Below, in pieces: positions 25,661-37,977 of a DNA stretch of 64,000 nucleotides; within the stretch, counting starts at the first letter, position 1, and every line of letters starts with the position of its first letter. Where the stretch lies: positions 992,001 to 1,056,000 of the forward strand of contig JAMZAV010000027.1 in assembly GCA_024449915.1 (NCBI GenBank). The letters run 5' to 3'. Below the pieces are notes generated by a model. That model did no database searches and had not been told where the DNA came from. It saw only the letters and a list, made by a program, of their open reading frames with translations. Position numbers and translations under genes: made by a program. The DNA comes from Sweltsa coloradensis. Lineage: Eukaryota; Arthropoda; Insecta; Plecoptera; Chloroperlidae.

Positions 25661-26305
25661 GTAAGAACAAATATTTACATATTATATCGTTGATGCTTTT
25701 GTTGTTTACATTATTCAAGATACTAATGGATAATTCAATGTGAGCCAAATGTTATTTATCAAAGAAGAATTTTTGCGTAGCAAATCCCTTGATATCAAAG
25801 TTATTAAAATTTTAATGAGTCCATTAGCTTTGACCAGAACCAATAAAAAGCTGACCTCCCATGAAATGCAAAAGGGGATGTAAATGATACAGTTTGAAAT
25901 GCAAAGTGTCTGCATAAATTAGTCCTGAGGAGTCTACTTTCCGCATCTAGTTGTAAATAAAGACGTTTACCATTAGAGTTGGCCAATTATTATAATTCAT
26001 CAGTCCCCGAAGTCTTGCTACTTCGCAGGGATATAATGTTGTGAGAGAGTTATATTAGAGCGTGCCTTATCACTCGCAACTTGATAGAGTACTCCAGAGA
26101 GGCACGATGTCATCCTAGGAGCCGAGGAAACGAGCGTAAGGAATTGAACAACTTTATAGCCCGCGGTCCCACGGCACCGATTACTTTACCAGCAGTTGCT
26201 GATGGTTATGATGGCACAAACTATCTTTTGCAATGTTGCGAGGTGAAACATTCTCAAGGAGCTTCTCTGTATGAGACGACGATTAACTTTTGTCGCGGGC
26301 CTCCA

Positions 26306-26310
<5 letters not shown>
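25661..26310. other. Unassigned, with a long frame running into a microsatellite
   Basis: The plus frame 26081-26590 is the longest in the window (169 codons). However, it starts with TTG, and its middle is serine-leucine encoded by the CT repeat. The part before the repeat (26081-26310) has mixed composition and no known domain. Confidence 0.3.

Positions 26311-26375
<65 letters not shown>
26311..26375 (+). repeat. CT dinucleotide microsatellite
   Basis: About 32 perfect CT units. Confidence 0.95.
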
Positions 26376-26379
<4 letters not shown>

Positions 26380-28109
26380 TCCCCACTCTCTCGGTCTCCT
26401 CTTAAAACATGGAACGGGAACTGTGATAAGCAAGGCCCTCCTGACGCGAGTTCAAATGTTACTCAAGACACAGAGAAGATGTCGTTTGGTTATATACTCA
26501 ATGGTTATATGTATAGCGCTCTTTAGAAATTGCAACACGTATTCAAAGGTATTCATTAAGACTGAGAAGGTTATCCATTCATTAAATTAAGGCATATTCT
26601 ATTAAATATGTTTCCGGTTTGGTGCTTGCGTTGTTTTGTTTTGTTTGATCTCATTTCAGAGAGATGGATACGTAGTTGCTTCGGTTCGATTGTGTGGTCC
26701 CATTAGCGAGTAGATTGTTTCAGTAGTTAATGAAAACATTGCGGTTGTCTCTTACAAAATGTTATCTGAGTTGCCCTTTGATCACTAGACAATTACAATC
26801 ATTTCAAATTAAGTGATTCTACATTCTGTTGTAATTACCATAGATTGATGAAATGAACATTTTGCCAATAACGAATGTGTTTATATAACATCCCCAGAGA
26901 TGATATAGTCTATTATGTTTCTACACATTTTATTGATCCAAATGTTTCCGTACAACAGCATTTTTTTAAATATAAATTTATTTCGCATTAAAAGTTAAAA
27001 TCATTTGCTTTCTTAAACTATGTTAACCAATACTTGTACTTACACTAAGTGCATGTATTACTATACACAATGTTTAATGATAATAATTTCATTGTATGTA
27101 ACTAAAACCATTAAATTCACATTTATTTACTTATGTTTACAATTCTAGCGTGCATAAAGATTTACAGTTGATGTTAGTTCCAAGTTTAAATATCGCATAA
27201 ATTGTCAGCCTTAAGCCAGGCTTCCAATCTCATCAATAATTTGACTACCTTATATTATCCCAAAGGCGGGCCTATGAAATGTGTCTATTAAATCTCAGCA
27301 ATATGTACATTGCAAGATACCACGAGTGTATTTTTCTGTAACATCACTCAAATGAGTGGGTGAACCAATTACATCTTCTGTGTGTTGTCAAATTATATAT
27401 CAACTCAGGAATGCTCTAAATTTCAATTAATATTATCTTCGATGCGAAGAAGGCCCCACACCCATGAATAAGCTAATGTTATCTTACTGCCGAGAAGTTA
27501 GATGTGGGTTCAAATGCAAAGCCTGAGCTGAATACATTTTGATGTGTTGAACTTAACATCGGAGTGCCGAGTTGGGAATAGCTGCTTGGGAAGTAATGTG
27601 GTTTTGAATAAGTCAACATTAACTTAACTCGACTAATGGGAATCCATGACTTGATGCAAGAAATTAAAACTGTTTTAGGTTGTACAGCAATTTCGGCTCA
27701 AATGATAGTCTTACTTTGGTTTTAACTATTGCGTTTTTTTTTACAAATTATTATTACTTTTTAGTCCCGCCAAGATAATAAATCGGAATGGTGCTATTAT
27801 AAGTGTTAAATGAGTGAATGCGAGCACATTAATTCTTCAAAGTGCTTGTACTCGGCGAACTAATTCCTTATTCGCGGCTCATATCCCTCTGAGCATACGT
27901 TTTCCTAATTACGCATAGAGTGTTGGTAACTCAAGTTATGTAACGGTTCGAAAGCAACACGCAAAGAGTTCATTAGTAGGCACTCGAAAGGCATGTTTCT
28001 CTAGTAGAATGTCACTCTGCTTCTGAGTTCTTTTGCCGCGTCGGTGTTTGTGCAAGTGATGGATGGCTCATCAGGCTACAGTTCCACTAATGAGATCGGG
28101 TTCGTTACT
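26376..28109. other. AT-rich DNA, no feature seen
   Basis: No gene, RNA or repeat supported. Confidence 0.5.
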
Positions 28110-28115
28110 TCGCTT

Positions 28116-28145
28116 GTCACGTGACCGCGGCCAGCAGGGGTGTTG
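28116..28145. promoter_or_regulatory. E-box palindrome beside a CTCF-like motif
   Basis: GTCACGTGAC (28116-28125) is a perfect palindromic E-box of the type bound by bHLH-zip factors. CCAGCAGGGG follows at 28131 and matches the first part of the CTCF core. The local sequence is GC-rich against its surroundings. This is motif evidence only. Confidence 0.25.
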
Positions 28146-29959
28146 GCGTGTGACACATTACATTAGTTACCCACCGTACGATCTACATTCATCGATAAAC
28201 GAGTGAAGCGCGAGTTTTCTTGTATCGACGTCGTTATCTTGTTGAGAATGTTTTAGCAGTACTTTCAATAAACTCCTCAAGGAGGTTAAATCGATGTGGC
28301 AGAAAACATTAGTCATCGCATCAGGAAGCTACTCGAGTCCTTTCTTTACTCGAAACAGTTTGTTTCTAAACGAGTAATCAATTAAAGAAATAAAATACCC
28401 ACTGGCATTTTCTCGATAAAACGCAACCCTGTTTATACCTTATTATTAATTTATAATCATGTTCTCCACTCATTAGAAATCAGCCTAAAGGTTCGAGGGC
28501 AAAGTATTTCTTACAGTTACACGATCTGTCCTAGAAGATTATCTTGTCTGTTTGTCAAGGTATACCTTAACGCATTCAACCCTCGGGACAAGATTAGTCT
28601 CATCGGTACCACCAATCTGGACGTTCGTTATATTTTAAAACGCATTTCAAGACACGCTATTTTGGTCGCACGAAAGATTGCCATGATGAAGATACCAATT
28701 CGGAATTAGTATTAAATTATAGTTTGTGAATGTGCTTTTTTACATTGCAATTACCTTTTTTATATTCGACCACCAACAACGACCTTTTTCTTTGTAATAA
28801 ACACGCCACATTGCAATTCATCAGATCGTTAGTTTGAAATCAGGAAGTGTTTGTTTGGTTAGAAGGTTTGAAGTGCAATGTACAACGTATGCATTGCTGC
28901 ATTGCGAACAAATATCAATTAAATAAGAAAATATAAGTTAAGTATGTACACTGTAAAATATATTTTGGAGACAGAATCTCAAAAGTAAATACACTATAAC
29001 ATTAAGAGTTTAATGTGTTTTATACAAATAACAAGGAAATGCGATACTAGTACATTGTTTAGGCCTAGTCACTCTTGTTATCAGATCATCAGAAAATCAG
29101 ATAAATATTAGGTTTGAACAAAATTGTTACATCTTGACTACACATATAACACCATTTTGAAATGTACGATGCACAAGACTTAAAATTTAGTTCTTAAATG
29201 GTGAAACAGTTTCGTACAAAATTGCAACACGCACTGCTAGTTAAACTCGACCAGAGTTATCATTAAAAATAAGAACTAGAAGTGTTCCATACATTGCGGA
29301 ACACTTCGAGTAAGAAAAATAATTTTAGCTGTAGCTAACATTTCATACGACAGTACTACTTATTATTAATACTTTAAATTTACGTTATATTGCTCCCAAT
29401 TTTTTGTAAAATAGTGGCAACTGGCAACGTTGATTTAAAAAATAAACATTTGTTATAAAAGTCGTAAAATTAAAGAGCAATAAGCAAATATAGTTAAAAA
29501 ATAATGCCTTTTAACCCCTAAAAATATGTTGACTGTTCAGATTATTATATACATAACGTAGGTTTTCTAAGACCGACTTTGATGAGAAATATGTTAAACT
29601 TTATTAAAGAAGCCTAGCATTTTAATTGTTAACATTGCAAATGAATGCTGTTTTGATTAAACTTCATTTCATGTGAGTTACCGAAAATTATTTTAGTTTC
29701 AAATCCAAAAACTTACGAATTGGTATAATTCAGATTTTGCATTTGCCATTTATAATTTTGCTTAAAATTCCGACCAAGTTTATCTCATTAATTCCAATGA
29801 ACAGATAAGATTAACTAATAATTGAGCATTATCTCCTCCTATACACTATTCCTCTGCAAAGATAAAGCTCTGGGAGGTCGTAGGGCTACGAGTTGAATAG
29901 AGTTTGCCGGAACATATTGTTTTCAAAGTTGGAAATTATTCAGGAACACTCGAACCGTG
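28146..29959. other. AT-rich DNA, no gene seen
   Basis: A short hairpin, CTCCT-CA-AGGAG, lies near 28273. Nothing else supported. Confidence 0.45.
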
Positions 29960-30240
29960 TAAACACGAGCAGTCGACGGAGGGCGCGATCTCAATCCTGT
30001 ATGACTTCTCAACAAACTTGGTTCGTTGGTTGGAGGAGTTTCCAACTCCATAGATTGCATAAAACTTACATGTGTAGATCAACATTAGAGCCGAGATCAG
30101 AGCTTGTGCGGTGTCTTCTCTCCGTGCGCTTATTGGCTTTGAACGATCACGGCGTGGCATCGTTGTGGCCTAGGGCACTTCTCTCGCACAACTTGCTTGC
30201 TTCACATACACGCTCTAACCTCACTCCTAAGTGCGAGAAG
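29960..30240. other. GC-richer patch
   Basis: The composition shift leaves both strands open (29893-30243 plus, 29936-30160 minus), and neither product looks like a known protein. The plus frame starts from a non-ATG codon. An ATTGGCT (inverted CCAAT) lies near 30134. A regulatory region is possible. Confidence 0.25.
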
Positions 30241-30495
30241 TGAGAAGTATTGGAATAACATAACAGCTATACAGCTTCTATTTTTACGAATAAAACGGAG
30301 TTTACAGCCACTTTGAGGATTATAAATCAAGATGAATCTTATGGACGATCTATATCAATATGTTGCAGGTATTACGATGTTACACGGGTTTTATGAACAA
30401 AAACTTTGAATGTATTCTATCACAATTCAGTGGATTTTATGAACGTTGATATTAAATAAAGTATACCTTGTTCTACATCAATTTGTTGAATTTAA

Positions 30496-30535
30496 GTCGG
30501 GAAACACTTTCGCAGGTGGAATCGATAATATTATC
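30496..30535 (-). mobile_element. SINE 3' fragment
   Basis: GTCGGGAAACACTTTCGCAG with GTGG following matches the inverted 3' hairpin domain of the SINE at 10497-10636. Only the tail is preserved. Confidence 0.45.
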
Positions 30536-30992
30536 TACATTGTTATGCGACCACGAGATTTTGTAAATACTATGTTTCGTCATAAACAATAAACAGAATT
30601 TACGGACTTATAATTTTGTTGCTAGCAAACCAATACAATTTGCGGAACTATTCTGAAAGATCACAATGTTTCTTCAAATAGAAAATAATATAGTAATCAC
30701 ATAGTATCATATTTAATGTATATACTTAGTTGCAGAACTAATTTACTATATAATCGTCGATATAACAATTGTTTAATTTAATCATTGAAACAAAATAACG
30801 AATTTACAAACAATTAAGTAGAAACATTTGACACTGTTTACAATGGCTTCAATAAAACACGCAGTTCCATTGATTTTGGAGGTTACAAATTTGTATTTTT
30901 GCATTGCGAATTATAGAAGGCAATGATTTTTTAAGGACACTGAAAAATGTGCCGTGGATACGTACCGTGGATGCACGTTGTAACCATGGAGC

Positions 30993-31034
30993 TATAAATA
31001 GTACTATCGTACTGGAGGCGCAGGTGTGTGGTCA
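30993..31034 (+). promoter_or_regulatory. Possible TATA core promoter
   Basis: TATAAATAG at 30993 lies about 29 bases before a CA in a less AT-rich stretch that could be a start site. The first ATG downstream (31126) opens only 21 codons. AT-rich DNA gives TATA motifs by chance, so this is weak. Confidence 0.18.
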
Positions 31035-33429
31035 GCGGTGTACAAGTTAGCACTTCAAATCGACACACATTTTGATTGTTTACTTTGGTAGTAAAACAAA
31101 GGTAACCTAGGGCTTACCACAGTTCATGGTAGCAAATATTAACCTGCTAGTAGTGGTTATAACAATCAAAATGGCGAATAGGCTCAAATAAACAAACACG
31201 ATCGTGGACGTGCTCTTCCATTTGAGCTAGACCTCCTCATCCAACTCCATGTTGTAACGAAGCCACATACAATTAAGATTGGCACATGTTGAGTATACAC
31301 TTCTAAGAAAATAGGAGGGAATGAGGGTCTAATGTAAGAAATTACTATGATATTATTCCAGTCGGTCCAAAGAAACGTATGTAATATAGCAAAGGTATAC
31401 ACCGGAAAACATTATTAAGATTTATAGTTAAATATGAGGGGAATGTTGGCGATGATGAATGTGTGTTTGCTTTCTTGCGTGCCGAGTTCGACACGTGCAG
31501 GCTCCTTCTCAGAGTAATTAATAATACAACCCTCTTTAATAAAGACAGAATAATTCATTTTATTTAGGAGGAGTTTCTAGTCACTGTTACTAGTGTTTTG
31601 TTTTATTTTGCAGTTTTATTTTTAATAAGTAGCGAAAAATAATTGGGGAGGTGATGCTTTTCTTTATTTGTTTTAGTACAGTATGTTTTGTAAAAAAATA
31701 GGAACGTTTTAACGTTTCTTGAAATACTGGAAATAGTTTCATGTATGTCATGAATAATAATAACATTTTATAACATGAGCTATTTCACATCGTATTGTAT
31801 TATACCCTATCAAACTTTGGTGGAGGATGAATATACGTTCTACCGAAACATGCTGCTAGTGGAATAGTTTGACATTGTTCTATCAACAAAGAAGTCAATG
31901 GTTCTCTCTGAAATGAAAACAAAACAAACACGATCCTTGTAAATCCTCTGTGTAATGGGAAATCGAGTCCCGCCTCATGTGGTGCTGTATATTATCCAAC
32001 AGAACACAGTGGTTAGATCAGCACAACACCTGTAACAGCTCATGCGCACATATTGTATCGCGTGCTTAGAACGAATCTCTGCACTATGCACAGTCGATAG
32101 CGTGAAACGTGCATGGAGCGTTCACAACAACAAACATAGAACATCGGATATTGAGGAAGTTATCCTAGCTGGATTTTCTCGAGTATGTAATGTGTTTAGG
32201 GAATGATGGTGAGATTAGCATTTGTTGGAGAAATTTTAACATCACTCTTCAAAAACGAACTTGCAATAACAACTCAATTTGGGGTTGTATTTGTGCTCTC
32301 GTTTGTGAAAATTATCACAAAAATTGGGAAAATCTCGATTTCTGCAACGTTAAAGAAAATGCGTTGAATTTGTACCAGACGTATCTGTTGAATTGTATTC
32401 TACGTCTCAAAACGTTAACATTTTCAGCTATATTTCAATGAATTTGATGAGCAACACTTATATTTTGCAAAACCAATGTGCAAGGAATTAATCCATAAGT
32501 TAACCACGAGAAGTTGATACGATTTCTAATTGTGTTCAAGTTAACCCCACCCACGTAATAGTCTGTTATTAAATAGAAGAAAAAGAATCAAAATCAAAAT
32601 TATGGTTTCAATATTAAGTTTTACTACTTTTTTTTTACTACAATTCAACTATTCTAGGAGCCTAGAAACCATGTTTCAAAAATGTATGTAAAACATTTGT
32701 TTGCTTTTATGACAGAATGCTTAAGCTATACTCCATATATTAATTGGGTTATATGATCCCAACCTATAGAATTTTAGTTCACAAAATTTAATAAATCGTC
32801 GACAAACAATATTTTCGGCATGCTCACAACGATAAGCAAATACTAAAAAATGATGATAAAGAGAGGTTTTATTAAAATTAATTCTATCGCTTAAATGAAT
32901 ATTCTGTCTCAAAGAACCAACCAGCTTTCGTTAAGCCGTACGTTTCTTCCGCATTCTATTATTTACTTTGCCAATAACAAAAAAACGCAGAGTCGGTAGT
33001 GATTAAATGATATTGGGCTTTGTGTCTGAATTTTTTACAATAACGGTAGATAGATATTGGGATTCACGTAATAAGTAAACTGTTTTCGAAGCTTTCAGTG
33101 GAATTTACATTTCTTTTAATTAAACATTTTTTCTGACAAAATGTAAATAGTCGTTGTTGGGGTTTGTGCACATCGATATTTAATAAGATTCGTGTTTTAC
33201 ACTTGAAAGAAGAACTTTTTAGATGCCACAGAAACCAAATTAAAACTTTTTTAATAACTGAAACGGTTGAGCGGATTTCGTTAAAACTCTTCAATATGTA
33301 ATATGAAACAATACATGCATCAAAAGCTAAAACTACAATATCTGACTGTTAGTTAAAGCTAAGACTTCTAAGAGAATTGAACGGGGTGGAAGACCTTGGA
33401 AAAACTAGACTAGATTAATACAGTTTATT
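31035..33429. other. AT-rich DNA, no feature seen
   Basis: No gene, RNA or repeat supported. Confidence 0.5.
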
Positions 33430-34188
33430 GGATGAGCGAAGCGAAGACTTCAATTTCACTGACCCCCAAAAAATTTAGCTCGGGTGTTTTTTGTTTGTTT
33501 GTTTTTTTGTTTGTTTTTCTGTCTGTTTGTTAACTCTCTACAGGCAAACGGCACATCTGATCTTGATGAAAATTGGAGGGAACCTTCGAAATCTCTGAAC
33601 TTAGAGGTGCATTGTTTTTGGGTGTAATCGAATAAATATTTCTCATGAATACCGTACTTTTACGATTTTTTTCGATTTTTAGTGCGATATTTTCGTGACA
33701 TTTGGGCCAATTCTGACCAAACGGGTGGGGCTACAACGTTCATATTATACATGGACATTAAGGTTGTAATGTAGTACCTTTTAAAAAAAAGTTGAAAAAG
33801 TTAGCCAGAATCCATATAAATAAAGCTTTTAATATAAGTTTTTTGATTTTTTGTGCGATATTTTCTTGCCATTTGGGCCAATTCTGACCAAACGGGTGGG
33901 GCTACAACGTTCATATTATACATGGACATTAAAGTTATGGTGATGTAGTACCTTTTGAAAGAAAAAGTTAAAAAGTTAGCCAGAATCCATAGAAATAAAG
34001 CTTTTAATATAAGTTTTTTACGGTTAATAATACCAATTAACAGGTAACAATAGAAACTTGACAACAATCGCCTACAATGCGTAGGAAGCAAAACAAAGCA
34101 CTTGCATAAGTAAAGATATCCCACGCAAAACTAAAATTTTTAAAAAGCTCATCCATCAACGCGGCGGGACTTTAGTGTTTTCCTAGTA
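33430..34188 (+). mobile_element. Helentron/Helitron2-like non-autonomous element 2
   Basis: The 5' end is GGATGAGCGAAGCGAAG after TT, followed by a TTTG microsatellite and a segment, GATCTTGATGAAAATTGGAG, shared with 53688-54252. Then comes a module starting TTCTGACCAAACGGGTGG, present twice in tandem. The 3' end has GCTCATCC (exact inverted complement of the 5' eight bases), a hairpin from AACGC to GTGTT and CCTAGTA. The minus frame 33801-34124 is the module read backwards and not a gene. Confidence 0.7.
33694..34035 (+). repeat. Tandem duplication of the TTCTGACCAAACGGG module
   Basis: Two copies with a spacing of 171 bases. Related single copies lie at 11785, 53945 and, inverted, near 48300-48450. 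Confidence 0.8.
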
Positions 34189-34294
34189 TTAAGCGTTATG
34201 AAGGAACTACCCCCCCCCTCTCCTCCTCGATGGAATAATCCCTACGACGACCGAGACAGTTCTCTTATTATGTTTGATTATTTATTTGTATTTA
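34189..34294. other. Gap between two convergent Helentron-like elements
   Basis: 106 bases containing a C run and CT-rich sequence, lying between the 3' ends of two elements in opposite orientation. Confidence 0.7.
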
Positions 34295-34688
34295 TACTAG
34301 GAAAACGCTAAAGTCCCGTCGCGTTGTTGAGCGAGCACCGGTACGTGCAACACGACCCGAGTACGACATTCCCATAATGTTACATACCAATAAGTTTAAT
34401 AAAGAATAAGAATGTTGTACTTATGGACCCTGCAAAATTTCATGACGATCGAAACATTTTTTTTTTTTTTTTTTTTTTTTTATAACCAACGATCGGATTT
34501 TGTTCAAAAACTATACAGCAACCCGCCTAAGTGGTATGTACGTGTGTGAAAAATTTCAGGTCGATCAGAGAAACGATGCGACCTGTATCGAAGCAGTAAC
34601 AGAAAAAAACAAACAAACAAACAAACAAACAAAAAACAGACATTCGAGCCATAAGAGTCAAGTCGAGACGCTTGCTACGCTCGCTCAA
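34295..34688 (-). mobile_element. Helentron-like non-autonomous element 3
   Basis: On the minus strand it begins TTGAGCGAGCGTAGC (34688) and has a GTTT-type microsatellite, a body with a long A/T run, the subterminal GCTCGCTCAA (inverted complement of the 5' motif), a hairpin with arms AACGC and GCGTT, and CCTAGTA (34295). It is a close relative of 61135-61549. The plus frame 34500-34754 reads through it. Confidence 0.7.
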
Positions 34689-35435
34689 TTATTTATTTAT
34701 GTTTATTCTTCTATTAAGTTAATAACCGACATAAATGGCGTAGCTTTATATTAATTGGCGAAGTGAATTTGTGTAAGCCTGAAGATGGAACCCACAGTTG
34801 ATTTTTACGCCAATCAAAATACGAACATGTTCGGCTCAGACTACAGGGTAGTACTATTATCAAATCTGATGTCGTTACCAAGTGGTTACATTACAGTTAA
34901 ATATAAAATAAGATACATAAACTAGTTCTGGTGCTGAAAATGAATTAACATATTACAAATTTATAATGCGAATTACTAACGTTTACAGAGTAATCAACTC
35001 TTTACTGTTACAGGTAAGCAATTGATTATTTATTTATTTTAAATATGCCAAGTTCCAATACTGACACATCGAAATCTCCTCTAATTTTCAGTTCGTTGTC
35101 GATGAATATGAATGTGGTAAAAACGAAAGGTAAAACAAGAATGCAATTAGGTTCTATATGCGATGCATTTTTCAATCTAAACTTCAAACGGATATTTACT
35201 TGGTTTCCAATTTCGTTATTAATTAAAAAAATATTGATGTACCACCACTCGACAAACTACTTAAATTTGCCGATGTTCACCACGTTTATATTCTAGTCGA
35301 TAAACTACAACTCCAGATGTAATATCAAAACATCTGTAGAAATATAATTACAAATATCACAGCCACATTCACCATATATCTATCAACCTCAAACAAGATA
35401 CACAACGCCAGAACATTTTTATTTATTAACTTAAA
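34689..35435. other. AT-rich DNA, no feature seen
   Basis: A frame at 35045-35296 has no domain and no start context worth noting. Confidence 0.45.
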
Positions 35436-36084
35436 TTAAGGCTGTTGTAATCAGGGTAGGGTCAAAACCTTAGAAGTCCATGAAAGTTGGCTGAATGAAA
35501 GAGTACCTTTAATACAACAGCGAAAAAAAAATTTTTTTTGGTCGGGTCATAACCTCACTATCGACTATTATATGTCGTTTTTTTGACAATAGTGTAGCCA
35601 GCACAGATAGTGCAAAATTAAATTTTGTGAATCGGTTTTCTGGATATAGTTTCTTAAAACCTTTAGCTACAACTTCAACTATAAGGACAAATAGATTTCT
35701 GAAATATCAGTAGGTTTACGATTTTTTTTGCCAGACGATACAAAAATCAAAAAATTCATATTTGTACCGTTTGACAAAAAAAAATCGTAAACCAACTGTA
35801 TTTTCAGAAATCTATTTGTCCTTATAGTTGAAGTTGTAGCTAAAGGTGTTAAGAAACTGTATCCAGAAAACCGATTCTCAAAAATTAATTTTGCAATAAC
35901 TGTGCTGGCTACACTATTGTCAAAAAAACAACACATAATGGCCAAAAGTAAGGTTACGTCCCGCCCAAAAAAAATTTTTCTTTTTTTTCCTGTTTTAGTA
36001 AGGCCCTCTTTCATTCAGAAAACTTTTCAGCCATGTTTTTTTCAACTTTCAAATTATCGGCCAGAGGTGGTACAATAGCCTTAA
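35436..36084. mobile_element. 641-bp foldback MITE flanked by TTAA
   Basis: The element spans 35440-36080. It starts GGCTGTTGTA and ends TACAATAGCC, and is flanked on both sides by TTAA (35436-35439 and 36081-36084). The inverted arms extend almost to the centre near 35745, with moderate divergence. TTAA duplications are typical of piggyBac-type transposition, so a non-autonomous relative is likely, although the termini are not the usual CCC. The minus frame 35679-36014 is arm sequence, not a gene. Confidence 0.75.
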
Positions 36085-37746
36085 GTATAAATTTTTGTTT
36101 CGTGCTCAGTTAATAACATTATACTGAGTGATTGTAATATATGAGCATCAATGCGATTTGTTAATTTCGAACACCAGGTTAATAAAAAAATGCTGATCGA
36201 AAATGACTTAGATAAGGGAGTCGTTTTTAACTACTTCTGCGGATGAGAGTAAACGTCAATATAAACAAAATATTCTGAAACACTGTTTTGTGTTACTTTT
36301 AAGAGAATAGGTAAGGAAGTTAGTGAGAAGGGAGTAAACTTGTTAGTGAAATTCTATACATCACTCTTCGAGAAGACAGTTGCGTAACCAACGTTAGTGA
36401 GTCGTAGGCGATGCGTCAATCGTGGTTCTGGTCCCAGTCCCCAAGGTTTCCTCTCTCCAGGCTTACGAGCTGCGCCCTCGGTATTAAACTAATACAGCTC
36501 GGCCGCAACACGGTATTAGAGCTGTCGCCTGCGGGAGGTAGCTTGCTCCTTCCTCGGATGATTCATACGATATTCATATGGCCACACGCACCAACGACTG
36601 CGAAACTTTCCAGTAATCTAAATACCGTTCCACAGGCTAGATCCCGGCATGTTGTAGTCGGGAGAGAACAAATCTGTTTATGAGTTGCAAACAAGCGGGA
36701 GGAACCGGGAACCGTGTTTACTGACCCAACGGTAAATAATGGGATTGTTGTAGGGTTTGGGGCGCAATGCCGCGAGACTAGTCGATGAATGACCCACAGT
36801 TGATGAGCGAAACAATGATGTAAACCCAGAGGTGTTCATTGGCTCGCGGATACACCCTTGTGCAAAGAGTAAAATAGTCACGGTTCGGTGACGTACTTTT
36901 ATTGGTGGTGAAGCGTTACTTGTTACGACAAAATGTGAGTAAAATTTCCGTTGCTGGACACAGCTTGAATAATTGACGTAAGTCTTATTTTAGCAGACCA
37001 TTGGTGTGCTATCTGCCGTGGTTGAATTGTATATATTTCCAGATTGATCGTATTGTTTTGTTTCTTTATTTTCAGTAATTTTTTACTACACGTACAGACA
37101 CAATTATACACTTCAAAATCACATTGAAATATATTATATATATGTTTTATAATGTTCGGATTTTAACGTTTTTATTTTGACTTGCATTGTCCTATAATTG
37201 TTTTGGATCTGTCGATTCGTAGATTTTAAATAATCCGTACAAAACTTTATATTGTTAATAACCTTATTTAAAAAAATTGTGTCAAGTTTGACCATGCAAG
37301 CTATCAAGTACGAAATTCGGTAGCAGATTATCGTGAGAGCGTTTTTCTCGCATTTCACGAGACTGCACAAAATAATGTCTGCCGGTGAATTGCGAATAAC
37401 TACTTGCATCTCTATAATATTATCACATATTTCGTTTAACTTGAGTTCTCTTGTCAACCGTGCGATCAAGTGTTTTTATCGTATACAACTACCTCAAGGG
37501 GCGAATATGATATATTGCTGAAGTGATAACTCTATTCTAAACCATAACAAGTTCGCGCGAAACTACCTCCCTTAAAAGTTATCTCTGTATTGTTTCTTGT
37601 TTTTCAAGTCATTATTTATATGTTATTATATAAAGCTTCCAGATCGCAATCTATCAAGACATACAATAATAATCTGTCTGTTAGCTGGGTCAAATGGTAA
37701 AAGAAATAAAAGTTTGTTCGGATCATTACGTTCGTGGCCTGCCGTC
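36085..37746. other. Unassigned, with a GC-rich patch
   Basis: A GC-rich island lies at about 36410-36690. Its 90-codon plus frame (36411-36683) has no known domain. The rest is AT-rich with no supported feature. Confidence 0.35.
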
Positions 37747-37782
37747 TATATAAAACACTCGAGTCTCCACAATAAACGGACA
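37747..37782 (+). promoter_or_regulatory. TATA box and presumed start site
   Basis: TATATAAA at 37747-37754 in a GC-richer context. CA dinucleotides at 37770 and 37781 bracket the expected initiation distance. The ORF at 37852 follows. A short upstream ORF (ATG at 37785, nine codons) would precede it in the transcript. Confidence 0.28.
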
Positions 37783-37851
37783 GAATGATAAGCTCGCCTC
37801 GGCTCGAACGTTGAGGGCACTCGGAAACATAAGTTACTGGGAGCGGACGCG

Positions 37852-37977
37852 ATGTCGTTGCTGCCCACCGCGCACTTGTTGGAATGGTTTACTACGTTGG
37901 TGGCAGCGGAATTGAAAACATTACAGCGGAGACCAGGAAGCTTTTTGTTCGGTGTAAATTTGGTTCATTCCGATTGA
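37852..37977 (+). CDS. Small ORF, 41 codons, unknown
   Basis: ATG to TGA, beginning MSLLPTAHLLEWFTTLVAAE and continuing with a basic QRRPG stretch. The frame is GC-richer than the flanks, and a TATA box lies about 100 bases upstream. No family is recognised. The N-terminal half could form an amphipathic helix, but it is not a clear signal peptide. A weak donor, G|GTGTAA, near 37951 would allow it to be a first exon. A short uORF lies in the presumed leader. It may be a genuine small transcription unit or a chance frame in a GC-rich patch. Confidence 0.25.
   Translation: MSLLPTAHLLEWFTTLVAAELKTLQRRPGSFLFGVNLVHSD

Noticed and set aside
26081..26590. Longest open frame in the window (169 codons)
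   Set aside because: It starts at TTG rather than ATG, runs through a CT microsatellite that yields a serine-leucine run, and has no known domain.
31940..32010. AATCGAGTCCC resembling a B-box
   Set aside because: The context does not fold like a tRNA and no family member was found in the window.
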